64,000 nucleotides of DNA from Euleptes europaea. Lineage: Eukaryota > Chordata > Lepidosauria > Squamata > Sphaerodactylidae. The notes under the pieces were generated by a model. It did no database searches, was not told the origin of the DNA, and saw only the letters and a program-made list of their open reading frames with translations. Numbering within the stretch: the stretch's first letter is position 1; every line of letters begins with the position of its first letter. Positions 40,951 to 54,232 of this stretch are shown piece by piece. Both the position numbers and the translations under genes were made by a program. The stretch covers positions 53,510,333 to 53,574,332 of the forward strand of contig NC_079312.1 in NCBI RefSeq assembly GCF_029931775.1, given 5' to 3'.

Positions 40951-41130
40951 TGAGAGCCAGTGTGGCAGAAGGCACTAGGACTGGAGAGCCACTGGTTCAA
41001 AGCCCCACTCTGCTACTTAGCTTGCTGGGTGACCTTGGGCCGAACATTATCACTCAAACCTATTTCACAGGACTGTTGCAAAGAGGGAGAATCATGTATG
41101 AGTTTCTTGGGGGAATGTTGGAATAAAAAT
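40951..41130 (+). mobile_element. tRNA-derived SINE, degraded
   Basis: GAGAGCCAGTGTGGCAGAAG, GGTTCAAAGCCCC as box B, then GGGTGACCTTGGGC and a degraded CACAGGACTGTTGCAAAGAG block. Confidence 0.5.
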
Positions 41131-41139
41131 GTGATGGAT

Positions 41140-43250
41140 GAATCTAGCCTCCTGGGGTGTGATGCCTGACCTTCTGTTCCCCTATGAAATGAGAAGCAAA
41201 GGAAGGTTATGGAGTGAGTGGCATTTGTGACACAGAGTTTGCCACTTTGGGTTGGAGATCACGGCAAAGTGGTCTGGTCTCTTCCTTTTTCTCTTCAACC
41301 CCCCGCCCAAAAGAAAAACCTTGTTGATGACCTATTAGTAAGAAACTATTCCCTGTATCAGCAACTATGAAGTCAGTCTTCTGTGGAGTTCTTAGCAGCC
41401 TCTTACACAGCTGATTTTAGAAGCAAAAGGCGTATGTTACAATTCACCGCCTGAGTAGTGCAGAATTGAAATGCGACGATTTAGCCCCAAGATATTCCAT
41501 TTTATTACGAACTACTTCATTACCAAGTACTTATTTTGTAGAATGTTACAGTGCACTTGGTTAACATAAGTGTATCAGTTAGAATATATGTCATATTCTC
41601 AGTCGCTTGCGTGGCTTTTATATAGAACTCCAAAGCATTTTGCAAACCACACACGTGCACGTTTGGTACGTAATAGGAAGGAAGCTGTTTGTGCAGCTAG
41701 AAAGCAACGGTCCTTTAACAAGACCCCACACAGCAAAGTATTTTGACAGACTGGTTTTAAAAAGATCATATCAAGTAGAAACAGATCCGTTCTAGTACTG
41801 GGTTTTTGTTAGTTTGTTTTAAGAAATAGTCACTGGTGAAGCGAATACACATTTTAAGTCCCTTTTAAATAGATGTTGTCCTATTGATTTCAATGGCATT
41901 TTCATTGCATAAGTGTACGTAGAATCGTGGTCCTAACTGATACGGTTGTAGGAATGAAAGGGCAACTTAAGGCAAGGCAATATACATCTAGACATATATA
42001 AATTTAAGCGCCACAACCAACACGTGTTCAGACTCACCCTCTCCCCGTTACCGTCTTACCACATGCCTCCCTTAGGAAACATTTCTTTTCATGGCTGATG
42101 TGTTTTAAAGCAAATGTCCTTTCTTCCTCCTTTTTGCATGATAAAATACCAGTCAAAAATGCCCAAATCATGTTGTGGTTTTCCGTATAACTGTGCAACG
42201 AACAGACCACTGAAATATGCATGGAACTATGTATTATGTATAATGTATTATGTAACCATAAGCCATATTATTTCATTATTATTCGGCAGCTCTGTGGATG
42301 TAAAGTAAGCCTGTTCTTGAAGGAACGGCACAGTCTTATAAATTTACCCATCCATCTTTCTCTCGTCTGTCCATTCTCAGCCATCTCTTTCTTTTTAGTG
42401 TGGGCATGGGGAATTGCTCCCTCTTGGCAGCAAAATTAGGTCCTGACTGATGTTTTGCTGGGAAGATTTCATACGCTATAAACCAAAGTGGGCGTCTTTG
42501 GCCTTTGCAAGCATTTCCAGAGCTGCCTGGAGGGCCCGGGTAGAACTGACCGGCCCTCTAAGCCGAGGTGGATTACAGGTTCAGCTGCATGTCTGCAAAC
42601 CCCTTCAGGAGACGGACGGCTCACAGCTCTTCATCTCTCCAGTGCCAACATGTCGAGTTGGAAGAACTGCTTCGCTTTGTGTCGGCAAAGAATGCAGGAG
42701 GGAGGTAAGGCTCGAAACAACTGCGGTGGATGAAAAAACATTTTGGGGTCGTGAATGTCAGTGTTGACACCCTTTCTCCCCTTGGTCCCTTGCTAGAGAA
42801 AGAGGCCAACGGTCTCCAGCCTTCCCCCATTACTTGCGAATGGGGCATATCCTTATAATATCTGAGAGGAGGATAAGAATACAGAATGGCCTGCAATTAC
42901 TAAGTGCAGATTGGGGTTTATAGAACAGTAACAAGGAAGCCCGCTGTCAGTTCACAGTGCCTGGTAGTATGCTCCTACCAAAGATCCCCCCCCCCGAAAA
43001 ATACTAAAACAGTTTCAGTTTCTTTCCAAGCATCCATGTATTCTTCTCAGCCATTCGTTTTCACCTTGTACTTGTCCAGAGTTTCCTCTCTTTTACTGGA
43101 GGTGGCTTTTCCTCTGAAGTTTCCCTCACAATCGATTCTCCGTTGCGTTTCTTCAGGTGTGTCGAGGACAGCAACGGTATATGATATCACAGCTGGCCTC
43201 CCCGCCTGCCTTTCTGTACTTATTTTATTCCATCATTTCTAGTGGAGCCA
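41140..43250. other. no gene or clear repeat seen
   Basis: AT-rich, unique-looking sequence. Longer frames near 42,450-42,770 and 42,904-43,242 have no recognisable motif. Confidence 0.4.
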
Positions 43251-43257
43251 GATTGCT

Positions 43258-43590
43258 TGTTCCCACTGGCTCACTATAGCTCCAGTGAGTTGTTATTTGT
43301 GCCAACTGGTCTTATTGGGTTATTGTTTAATTTTATTAGGGTTTTAATTGTGTTATGTTCTTCGGTTTTTATGAAATGATGTAATTATGAACAACACTGT
43401 TAGCCGCTCTGAGCCCGGCTTTTGACTGGGAGGAGAGCAGGTTATAAATCGAAATAATGGTGATGATGATAAAACATCTTGATGTTTTAATGTTGAAATG
43501 TTTTAATGTTCCCCATCTTGCGGACCCTATTTGAGTGGAAAGGTGGCATAGACATTTTAAAAGCAAATAATAAATAAAAGAGATCAACAT
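43258..43590 (+). mobile_element. CR1/L2-type LINE 3' UTR and tail
   Basis: TTAATTTTATTAGGGTTTTA, AGCCGCTCTGAGCCCGGC and GGTTATAAATCGAAATAATG form the common 3' UTR end before an A/T microsatellite tail. Confidence 0.45.
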
Positions 43591-43599
43591 TGAGCAAAC

Positions 43600-45300
43600 T
43601 CAAGGCCAAACTGGCACTCCGTAGTCTTTCTCATGTCACCAGTTACCAACTCAGAGGTGAAACAAGTTGGTGGGGCAGTGACTGTGATAGGGCTAATAAC
43701 ACCGTGGGCTCCCAGACAGATGCCCCCCTCATACCACACAGATCCAATTCATCATTATATGAAGACAAATCACATGGCTTGCCTGGCTTCATGGGTTCCC
43801 AAGATGATCAGGGCCCATAAATCTTATCCCCCTCCCCCCAAGCAGTTCTGGGCTATAAAACAAAATGGGACATGGAGAAACAGTTTGGAGAGTGGAGTTG
43901 AATCCTTTGCCCATAAGTTCCCTCACCTTGGCCCTACCCAAAATAGCGGCCAACCAGGTTACGATATTCTCAACCACAAATGCAGTATTAAAGGCGGAAA
44001 GCCTGAACGAACGATGGCATTGTACCAGCCAAGGTAGGTGTGTTTGGCAGGTAAGTTTCAGCACTAAGAATGCAATATACCGCCAACAGATAATGAAAAG
44101 AAGTGCTATTTTATTAAACATCTGCGTGCTAAATACATATAGTGGGGGTGAACGGTGGAGTATATCGTAATATCTAGCTCTTCAGATCTCTGTTTATTCT
44201 AAGTGAAAATGTTTCACAGTATTAGAACAAAATTATTTTATGGCCCAATTGTCATTTCAGTGAAATTGTACCTCAGATTGTACTTTTACGGCTTGATTTT
44301 GATCTGGGCAAAGAGGTTATTTTCTTGTCTGACAACACTGAAACTCAGCTATTCATATTCCTTCAGTATTGGGGTGGTGATACAAAAATTGTACCTGCCA
44401 GGAAAACTGTTTGTGGAATTATTCTGTGCTCGAGGTGAGTTATTATAAAAATGTAGGACTATGGCAATTGGTACCGAAGCTTAAAATGCTTTAGAAATGC
44501 CAGAAATGCTTGACTGGTATCTAACTGTTTCTACCATGAAAAATATCTACAAATTAAGTCAGGCTCATAATAAATGCAGGAGGTGGCTTTATCAGATCTG
44601 GAAGGATTGGTGATGTATACAAGAAATGTTGAAATACAAACAATGAAGTTGTTAAAGAAATTACTGGATACAGTGTTCCATTATTAAACTGCACCGTTCT
44701 TCAAAAGCTGAAAATGCAACATGGAATTTATTTCTAAAACATTATTTGTTGAAACAAGTGGAAATCTGGTTAGATCCTACATATTGCTAATGCAAAGAGT
44801 TTTGGGAGTTGGGTCTTTCCCCAAAAATGTTTTCTGGGGGAGCAATTTTAAGCAGGTCTACTCAGAAGTAAGTCCCATTTTATCCAGTGAAGCTCACTCT
44901 CAGGAAAGTGATTTTAGGAGTGCAACTGTGACTCAGGGACCTTTGTAGACACTATGCCAGGTAGCCCATGATGAATTACCCCCCCCCCAAATGTACTGCA
45001 AGCTTTACATATGTTTGACTACTGTGCCCCGGGAGATTATGGGATGCTTCTTTTACAAGCCACTAATTTGGGGTTTTGTGCTGCTTTTTTTTTTAACCTA
45101 CACAGTTGGCAACATTCCTTCTTCTCCTCGTCCCTTGAACTTCACAGGCAGGTCATTCCGCACACACCTTTTGCTTTCTTGAAGGTGTGCCACAGCTCCA
45201 AGACTGGAAGGGCCTTGCTCTTTGTACCTACAACCTATTATGTACCTACAACCTATTATGTTTCATCAGATTCTCCTGACTGAAAAAGTGTTTAGAATAT
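43600..45300. other. no gene or clear repeat seen
   Basis: No splice-framed exon recognised. An exact 18-base duplication (TACAACCTATTATGTACC) sits near 45,226-45,262. Confidence 0.4.
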
Positions 45301-45305
45301 AGTGA

Positions 45306-45533
45306 ACACATGAATACATGAATACATGAATCAGACCCTTATACTGAATCAGACCCTCAGTCCATCAAGGTCAGTATTGTCTGCTCAGACCAACAGCGGC
45401 TCTCCTTGGTCTCAGGTGGAGGTCTTTCACATCACCTGCTTGCCTAGTCCCTTTAACTGGAGATGCTGGGGATTGAACCTGGGACCTTTTGCAAGCCAAG
45501 CAGATGCTCCACCACTGAGCCACAGCCCCTCCC
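45306..45533 (-). mobile_element. tRNA-derived SINE, GGGGCTGTGGCTCAG family
   Basis: Minus copy with tail variation ATGAATAC repeated three times, then CTTATACTGAATCAGACCC and the head CACCACTGAGCCACAGCCCC. Confidence 0.75.
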
Positions 45534-45720
45534 ATAAATCAGGTCAGAACTGAATGAAGCTACATTCCTAGGCACATTTGCTTATAAACAAAAATCCCAT
45601 TTGAATACCTAGGGCTATCTTCCAAGATAACATGGATAGCTCTGAATTGCAATTTGATGGAAGTGAGGGGGTGGGGAGGACAATTGGATATTATTTAGTC
45701 GGTAATGGGAAACTAAATTT

Positions 45721-46068
45721 TTTTATATATATAATTTTTTTATTGATTTTTATAATAAATCCAAAAAAAAGAAAAAAAGAAAAAAAGAAAAAAAAATACA
45801 TAATAATAATAATAAAATAAAAAATTAAAATTAAAATACATAGAGCGTACAGTTCTGTTATTACACTGTTCATATAAAAAACATATATTGTTAATATTGT
45901 TATACATATATTGTTATACATAATTTGTTATACATATAAGAATATATATTACGCCCTACTTCAAAAATCCACCACCCACCACAGTGCCCATCACCAATGG
46001 ACTTCCGATGGGGTGTGTTGACTAATAAAAAAATCACATTATTATACATTAATTAAAATCACATTATA
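45721..46068 (-). repeat. L1 3' UTR and A-rich tail
   Basis: AT-rich, with short tandem TTATACATA units and, toward the end, a purine-rich A/G tract and AATAAA before the final A-rich bases next to the target duplication. Confidence 0.75.
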
Positions 46069-49000
46069 CTATAATTCGTTAACTATATTTTTAAAATCCG
46101 TTTTTGCCGATTTATCCCAGTATGCAGCGGCCTTTGACCACATAATTTTGAATTCCTCCATATCTTTACCATGTAAAGATACTGTAATTTTGGCCATCCG
46201 CATATACAACCATAATTTTTCTCTCCATTCTCTAATTGAAGGTTTAATCGTTTGCTTCCACTTTTTTGCAATTATAGTTCTAGCTGCTGCAAAACTATAT
46301 TGACATATGACTCTATCACCTTTATCCAATTCTCTATTTGGAATGCCCAATAAGCAAAAAGCGGGATCTCGCTTAATTTTTACTTTAATAAGATTATTAG
46401 TTTCATTCATAACTGATTGCCAAAATCTCCTAATTTTTTTACAAAACCACCAACTATGCATAAACGTTCCTATATCAGTACCACATTTCCAACATAACGC
46501 TTTGTCATCTTTTTTCATTTTACTTAATAAAACCGGGGTTATATACCATCTATAAAACATTTTATATAAATTTTCTCTTATTTCATTCGAAATAGTAAAC
46601 CTAAATTCATTTTTCCAAAGCTTTTCCCAAATTTCCATATCAATATTATATCCTAAATCTCTCATCCATTTCAACATGACTGGTTTGATCCTTTCTTGTT
46701 CTAAGTTCAATTCTATAAGTATTTTATAAATCCTACCAATCAATCCTTTATTACCTTTCAATAATACTATCTCAAAGTTAGACTTAGTATGATTAAATCC
46801 CAATCTGTTATCTTTAATAAAAACATCATTTAGTTTATAATACATAAACCAGTCTTTTAGTTGAAGTTCTTCACGCGTTTTCAATATCCATGTCCCATCT
46901 CTATAGTCTATCAGTTCTCTATAGATATCACAGTCCAAATTTAGATGTGCACCTCTTCGCATAAAAGCTTCTATAGGATTTATCCAACCGGGAGTTTTAC
47001 TTTCTAAAGCATCTTTATATTTATTCCATACTTGTCATAGATTTTTCCTGATAATATTAGAATTAAATTCCTTATTCACTTTCTGTTTCTCATACCATAA
47101 ATAAGCATGCCACCCGAATCGTAGTTTATATCCTTCTAATTCTAATAACTTAGGATTCTCCAGGAGAATCCAATCTTTAATCCAGGTGAAACATGCCGCT
47201 TGGTAATACATTTTTAAATCCGGTAATCCCAATCCTCCCGTCTCCCTTAATTCTATTAAATTATTATATGCAATCCTATGTCTCTCTTTACCCCAAAGGA
47301 ATCTCAGAATATCTTTTTTCCATTCCTCAAATGTCTGTACCCCTGTCACTATTGGTAAATTTTGAAACAGAAAAAGCATCTTAGGCAGTAACATCATTTT
47401 AATTACTGATATTCTTCCCCAAAGTGATAAAGGAACCTTTTCCCAACTTATCAGATCTTTTTTTATTTGTTGCCATTGTTTCACATAGTTGTCCTGGAAT
47501 AAATTAAGGTTATTATTCGATAACCATATACCTAAATATTTAACTTTATGTTCAATATTGAGTCCCGACTTTTTGATCAATGTTTGTTGCTGTGAAAGAG
47601 TCATATTTTTAACCAAATTTTTTGTTTTTGCCTTATTAATTTTAAAACCTGAAATCTTTCCATAAACCTCCAATATTTTATTCCATCTGTCAAACTGTTC
47701 AATCGGATCAATCAAAAAACATACTAAATCATCCGCATAAGCTTTAAGTTTGTAGTGATTTCTCCCTATTCTTACCCCTACTACATCATTAGATTTTCTA
47801 AGATTATCCAGTAATACCTCTAATACTAAAATAAAAAGTAAAGGGGAAAGAGGACAGCCCTGTCTCGTTCCCCTTTGAATTTCAATCTTTGGTGATAAAG
47901 ACCCGTTCACAATCAAATTAGCTGTTTGATATGTATATATACTTTTTATGGCAGTTTTAAAACTATCACCAAAACCCATATATTCTAATACCTTAATCAT
48001 AAACTGCCAATTAACATTATCGAAGGCTTTTTCTGCATCCAAAAATATAAAAGCTATTGGTGTTGTGTCTTGTTCCGCATATTCTAAAAGATCAATTACC
48101 ACCCTAACATTTTGACTAATCAGTCTTCCTGGTAGAAATCCAGTTTGATCATCATGTATTAATTGATTCAATACTCCTTTTAGTCTAGTAGCTAAAATTG
48201 CTACAAATAGTTTGTAATCAATATTTAGCAATGAAATCGGTCTGTAGTTTTTAACTTCCAATATATCAGAATTCACCTTTGGTATTAAGGCTATATTTGC
48301 CTGCTTCCAAGTCTGAGGGATAATACCTTTTGTCATCCCTAAATTCATAACTTCCAAAAGATAGGGGATTAATTGCTCTCTAAATGTTTTATAATAATAT
48401 GCTGTAAAACCATCTGGTCCAGGAGATTTATTCAACTTACTTTTTTTTATAGCCTGCTCCAATTCATCCTTGGTTATTGGAGAATCTAAAAAATCTTTAT
48501 TTTCTTGTGTTATTTTTCGCCAATCCCATTTAGCAAGATAAACTTCCATTTCTACCTCTGAAACTAACTTTTTTTTATATAAATCTGTATAAAATTTCAC
48601 AAATGTATCTACTATCTCCTCTTTAGCTCTTGTTATCTTGCCCTCCCTTCTTATTTGAGTTATTGGTGATTTTTTATCTTTCTGTTTAATTTGCCAAGCT
48701 AACATTTTACCTGGTTTATTAGCATGTTCAAAAAATCTTTGTTTAGTGTACATAACTTTTCGTTCAATTTCTTCAGCAAGTAAAAATTCATATTGATGTT
48801 GACAATTTCTGATCTTATTTTGTTGTTCTTGTTTAGCCACTTTGTCTTGCAGTCTACTTAAACATCTCTCCGCCTGCTTTATTTCATCTAATATGCATTT
48901 TTTCTTATTCTCCCTGTCCCTATAATATCTTGTGTTTTGTTGAATTAAAAATCCCCTAATTACTGCTTTGCCAGCGTCCCAAACTATGTCTTCACTGGTA

Positions 49001-49819
49001 CCTTTATCCATATTTTCTTTAAAATAATTTAATATTTCAGTTTTCAATTTGTCTACAATTTTTTTATTATTTAAAAGAAAGTCATTAATTCTCCAGGGTT
49101 TATAACCTCTGTTTCCCATTTCAATTTTAACTGATACCGCATTGTGGTCTGACAAGACCCTAGGTAAAATCTCACAATTTTCTAAATTCTGTACCAGACC
49201 CTCTGACATCCATATCATATCTATCCTGGAACACGTGAGATGTCTCTGTGAAAAAAAAGTATATTGCTTCATATTACCATGTGTCAACCTCCAGACATCA
49301 AACATATCCCACTGATCTGTAAGAACATCAAAAATCCCTGGTAACTTTCCTTCATTACTTGCTTTTTTCTTTTTCCCAGATCTATCTACCTTAGGTACCT
49401 TAACACCATTAAAGTCCCCCATCCATATCATTTTTTCAGTAGCATATTCAGCTAATAATAATGCTAAATTCTCATAAAATACCTTTTGATTTGTATTAGG
49501 TGCATATATTCCCACAAGCAATACCTTTTGGAAACCAATTGTTACCTCCAACAACAAAACTCTTCCCTCTATAACTTGAAAAATAACTTTTGGTTTTAAT
49601 AAAGCAGGTATATACATAGCTATTCCATTAGTTTTTTTACTACTATTACAAGCCGTAAATAAAATACCCAACCTAGCATGTTCCAGCCTGAAAACATCCT
49701 TTGGGAGTATATGCGTTTCCTGTAAGCAAATAATTAGATTTTCTTAAATAATGGAATATTTTCCTCCTTTTGTTGGGAGAGTTCATTCCATTAACATTCC
49801 AAGATATAACCTGTAACAT
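46069..49819 (-). pseudogene. L1 ORF2 (endonuclease and reverse transcriptase)
   Basis: The ATG at 49819 starts MLQVISWNVNGMNSP, the L1 endonuclease N-terminus. A frame change near 49,735 joins to CLQETHILPKDV and the long frame. Endonuclease motifs WMGDFNG, CSRIDMIW and LSDHNAVSV are present. RT follows with FLDAEKAFDNV (about 48,030), RGTRQGCPLSPLLF and AYADDLV (catalytic site near 47,730). A TGA at 47037-47035 interrupts the C-terminal domain, probably from CGA by CpG decay (KNL-stop-QVWNKYK), after which the frame runs on through a Cys knuckle (CWKCGTDIGTFMHSWWFC) to 46,069. About 1,250 codons in all, the expected length. Confidence 0.92.
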
Positions 49820-49916
49820 ATCAAATTTTCAATTAAATTCCATATAATTCCACAGTAAATGCATACTTGAGTCCTATTACTGCTACCCCCCTCTTCCCCC
49901 CATATCTATTTGATCT

Positions 49917-51016
49917 TCAGTCTTCAGGTTCATCATTTGGAGAGTCCTCTGATGAAACTACTGGCAAATCTCCACCACCAGAAGCTTCAGATGCCTTTTC
50001 TTCTTCTGTAGACTCTCTAGTTGGAAGTTGTTTAGCTGACTTGAGAGGTTTAGCCAATTCTGCATCATATCTTCTTAAGAACTGGTCTGCCTTATCCACT
50101 TCCGTGAACTTAAACCTTTTCGCCTTAAAAATAAAAGAGACCCCCTGCGGGTATTCCCATCTGTATTGGATTCCACTGAGTCTTAAACGCTGGGCAATCT
50201 CCATAAAGTCCTTCCTCTTCCTCAGCAATCTTGCAGGTATTTCTTTCATCAGCCTCAGTGACTCATCTCCAACTTTCAATGGTGTTTTATAGTGAGTATT
50301 AAGTATTAAGTCTCTGTGGCTTCTAGAAAAAAGTTGAACCAGGCAGTCCCTCGGTACTTTATTCCTGGTTGCATATGCTGAGTTTATTCTGTAGGCTGTC
50401 ACAATCATCCCTGCAATCACCTCTTCAGATTCTTGTAAAAAGTCTGCCAAGAGAACCATCAAATATCTCCGCAGGTCCCGATCCTCAATTTTCTCTCGCA
50501 ATCCACGAATACGTAGGGAAGATTCTTTTATCTTGAGCTCCATCATTGCCATCTGATCATTTTGGGTCTCTTGTCTGTCAGCTACAGATGTTATTGACAT
50601 CTCCAGGGTATCCACCTTCTTCTTAGTTTCTTTAGTTTCTTGTGAATTTTTTTAAGCTTGGTTTCTACCCTGTCTTGCCTGACAGCCAAAGATGAAATAG
50701 TATCCTGCAAGGAAGCTATTGCAGCTGAATTCTGAGCTATAGTAGCTGTATTCTGAGATAGCTCCTGTTTCATTTCTGTCACATCCTGGTGAGTCTTAGT
50801 TAAAAGTTCAAAAACAGAAGTCAGAGTCACTTCAGGTTTAGTTTCTGGTTTGGTTTTTAAAGGCATCTTAGCAGCAATAGATGTTGTTGCTATTGGAGAA
50901 GTTATCTGTTTGGTTGTTTGAGTTATTTGGGTCACAGAGGACCGTCTGATAGGAGGCTGTACCACCAACTTTGTATCCTTTAATATGTCCTTGGTATGTT
51001 TCTCTTTCTCACCCAT
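49917..51016 (-). pseudogene. L1 ORF1 (RNA-binding chaperone), one frame break
   Basis: The N-terminal frame (141 codons from 51016) has a basic Ser/Thr-rich start and a heptad coiled coil (LLTKTHQDVTEMKQELSQNT onward). The C-terminal frame (232 codons, 50615-49917) continues the coil (TLEMSITSVADRQ) into the RRM (SSLRIRGLREKIEDRD) and C-terminal domain, ending with an acidic tail. The two frames overlap at about 50,591-50,645, so a single small indel separates them. The intact protein would be about 365 residues, usual for L1 ORF1p. Confidence 0.85.
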
Positions 51017-51657
51017 TGGTGAGCCAAAAGGACTGAAGTTAGAGAGTTATAATCCAAGGGAAAGTAGGGGGGGGCAAAACATTTCTTTTATATCATTTCA
51101 TTGAAGTAAATCATATGGAGAGAACAATCACTATGAACAGTAGGAAAAAATTCTATGCCATATCACTTAATTGTCCTCTTTTTCCTTTCTCAGTGCTCTT
51201 GGCTTTTAAAAAGAGAGCTTTTTGAGTGCGTCACTCAACTGGCAAAAAGCCAAAAATCAAAAAACCAGAGCGTAACTGAATTATAGATGAATCAAAGTTG
51301 TACTTCAGAAAAGAAAAATTGCCACACACCCCAAATTAGTGATTTTAAGTCCAAACGAAAAAACTTTATTTATATTTCAAAAGAAAGCAAAATCGGGTCC
51401 CACCTCGCTCTCTCCTGCCGTCTTCTTTAAGATGGCGCCGGCTCTTCGGTGGAATCTGCCAGAGCGACCGCCGCCGATTTCTCGGCGGTTATCGCTCCCC
51501 TGGCAAAACCACCACCAGCACCCAGGGCTGCATCCCCTCTTGCCCCGAGGGGTGCCGCTTGCCGGGTCTTCCCAGGGCTGCTTTCGCGCCCGTCGGCAGC
51601 GAACGGCAGGAGCGCGACTCCGCGCTTGTGATGGGGGGGTCACCCGACCCGGAAGTG
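51017..51657 (-). promoter_or_regulatory. L1 5' UTR, CpG-rich promoter
   Basis: The first 280 bases in L1 sense are GC- and CpG-rich and begin CACTTCCGGGT; read on the other strand this is an ETS core CCGGAAGTG at the very first bases. AAGATGGCG, a YY1-type core, lies near 51,430 on the plus strand. The inner part toward ORF1 is AT-rich. Confidence 0.65.
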
Positions 51658-51928
51658 GGGAAACTAAATTTAATGTTGAGCCATTTACATACTTTTCTCT
51701 TTTCTGATTTGCAGTTATTTTCTCCATCAAGATGGGGTTGATCATTAAGGTCACTAATGTGCTCTAAGGTTTTATCATCTCTTGGCTAATTGTGCTGTCT
51801 TTTCGTTTCATTGCTGAGATGAAATATGTGATTTTAACAATCTGTTCATTCTCCAATATTGGCAAACCTTCTACCATTAATTCCAAGTAGAAGAAGGTGG
51901 AGTAGAAGTAGAAGAAGCAGTCGAAGGA

Positions 51929-52062
51929 GAAGGGGCCATGGCTCAGTGGCAGAGCATCTGCTTGGCATGCAGAAGGTCCCAGGTTCAATCCCCGGCAACT
52001 CCAGTTAAAGGGACTAGGCAGAAAGGTGATGTGAAATACCTCTGCTGAGACACTGGAGAGCG
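51929..52062 (+). mobile_element. tRNA-derived SINE, GGGGCTGTGGCTCAG family, 3' truncated
   Basis: Box A ATGGCTCAGTGGCAGAGC and box B GGTTCAATCCC, then the body to CACTGGAGAGCGG where it stops. Confidence 0.75.
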
Positions 52063-52427
52063 GCCTGGGGCGGCCTAGGGTATTCCCGAAGTATTCCCGA
52101 AGCAAGCTATGCCAACGTGTACAAACACCCATGTGTTCTGTAGACACTTGGCATCTTACAAGTCTAGTTCTTCTTGATTAAGCAAACAGGAGGTGGGCTG
52201 GCAAATTTCATCCCCCAATGGCTCCACGTGTGACTTGATTAAGCCGGTGCTCAAGGACAGGTAAAGCAGCACCCTCGCAGTTCTAGCACTGCACCATTGT
52301 CTTCTCAGCATGTGCAGAGGCTTAGGTTGTGATTGATTGAAACTTACTGCCTCCAGAAGGAGGAACCCCAGAGTAACAAGGCAGGCTAGAAATATACTGG
52401 GAGGCAATCCAGCTCAGCTCAGAGGTT

Positions 52428-52600
52428 GGGCTGTGGCTCAGAGGTAGAGCATCTGATTTGTGTGCAGAAGGTCACACGCTAAATTACCAGCTTCTCTGGT
52501 TGAAAAGATTAGGTAGTAGGGGATGTGAAATACCTCAGCCCGAGACCCTGGAGAGCTGCTGCTCTCAATGTTGACCTTGAAGGCAGATTCATATGTTCAG
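52428..52600 (+). mobile_element. tRNA-derived SINE, diverged copy
   Basis: GGGCTGTGGCTCAGAGGTAG starts it; box B is degraded to ACACGCTAAATTACC; the body GATGTGAAATACCTCAG and CCTGGAGAGCTGC is clear. Confidence 0.65.
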
Positions 52601-52609
52601 TACACCTGG

Positions 52610-54230
52610 ACCAAGAGTAATTAACACAATAATCCACAAAAGAAGAAAATAAATTTAAGTGCACAAGCAGAGTGAGGTGAAAGGAACTGATGCCATGAAT
52701 ATCCACAGGGGGTAGTGGTAGCATAAGGCGGATTTTGTTTTTATTAGTTTTATATATGTTACTAATAACAAAAAGGCTTGTATAGCAACATATTTACAAT
52801 GTTTCAAAGAAAACACAGGGTCAAATACCATCCTTATGCTTATTATTCTAGAACATAAGAAGGTGTGTCATTCAAGAAACTTACCCATATGGAAACAATT
52901 ACTTCCAGAATATTGCTTATAGTATGTGAGTTTAGTCAAATGTGCCATCCTCCATATTCTGTACTGCCATTCTGAGATTGTGGGGGTTCATTTCCAGTAA
53001 ATTGCAATACATAACTGTGCCACAATTAGCAGACTTAACACCATTTCAAGATCATTCTCTGGTACATCTTTGAGAAAACAAAGCACTGAGGTCCAGGTTT
53101 TATTTTATAGATTTTTGCATGTGTACCATATGTCAGATAATTCAAGAATAAATCATGCCCAGGTGCTTAGGGGTTAACTACCTATGGCTGCTTAGCAACC
53201 CTCCTTCCTTGCTAGCCACTGAATGGGAGAGGCTTTATAATGATGATGCTGAACTCCCCGTGGAGCGTTAGATAATGATCACCAAGCCCTCTTCAAAAGT
53301 GTATGTGATCACAGGGGGGAAGAGAGAGAAGGAGCAGCCTCAAGGTTCCTTTGCAGGGAACATTTCCTCCCAGGTCTGCAATATCACCCCTCCCTGCATG
53401 TTCAGATGGTAACAGCTTCACTCATCCACACCATATGTTAAATTTTAGTGCATGGTAAATCACGCACCCAGGAGAGGAGCATAGGGGCTGTTGCTCTACA
53501 GAAAAAGATAAAAATAAATGGCAGGTGGTCAACCTATAAAATACATTGGGTCACCATTGTTTTGACTGACCTGCTCCTGTGCTTTTAAGAGCAGGCCAAC
53601 ATGCAGGAGTTAAGCAGGTGACTCCCCCGACTCCCCCACCCCATTTTGGAAAGTGATGAGAAAAGCTTGCTTAATTTTGCAAGCCAAGCTGCTGCTCAAA
53701 GCTCTGACACAAGCCCATTGAAATGCTGGCTATTTTATTAGTACACAGTCAGAAGCATATAAATTATCCTGTGCAGCCTATCCTGGTCTCAGGCGGTAAT
53801 GGGGGAAGAAGCCGGCATGCCTCGGCTAGAGGAATTGGAAGCGATGAGACGCCATGTAGAATTCCAGGGAATCCTGGAAGAAGAGTGTATAGAGAGAGTA
53901 TCGATTTCTTTCTATAGGTTCATTTTTTCCTACTTGGAACTGGTATTCTCTCAGTAGAGGGCAGTGAAAGACTATTGTTAGAGATAAGCCATTCATGCAG
54001 CTTAGTGGGGTGGTGTTTTAGCAAAACATACAGCTTATTAACAAGAACATTGTTCTGCTCCTGTAGCCTAATTGGTATACTGTATTGTGAGAAATAGATT
54101 GATCCGCTGTTTTATTTTCAGAGCGCCATAAGCATAGTTTGACTGTGCATTAAAAATAGAGAACCCTGAAATGTGGGAAAGACTACGGGCCTGGGATCTT
54201 GCACATGAAACAGGAATGGCCAGTCTCATA
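52610..54230. other. no gene or clear repeat seen
   Basis: AT-rich, unique-looking. Includes TGCTTAGCAACC near 53,190, an RFX-like half palindrome by chance or otherwise. No exon signals recognised. Confidence 0.35.
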
Positions 54231-54232
54231 GG

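Larger units (their letters stand above)
45721..51657 (-). mobile_element. near-complete L1 LINE, 5.94 kb, exact 14-bp TSD
   Basis: GGGAAACTAAATTT occurs at 45707-45720 and again at 51658-51671, an exact target duplication, with the 3' A-rich tail at the left and a CpG-rich 5' end at the right. The joined target reads ATTT/AATG at the nick, close to the TTTT/AA preference of L1 endonuclease. Order in L1 sense: 5' UTR 51657-51017, ORF1 51016-49917, a 97-bp spacer, ORF2 49819-46069, 3' UTR with AATAAA and A tail. Only two frame breaks and one stop are visible, so the insertion is young. Confidence 0.92.

Noticed and set aside
45770-45830. Simple A/G microsatellite as an independent repeat
   Set aside because: It is the 3' tail region of the L1, inside its target duplications.
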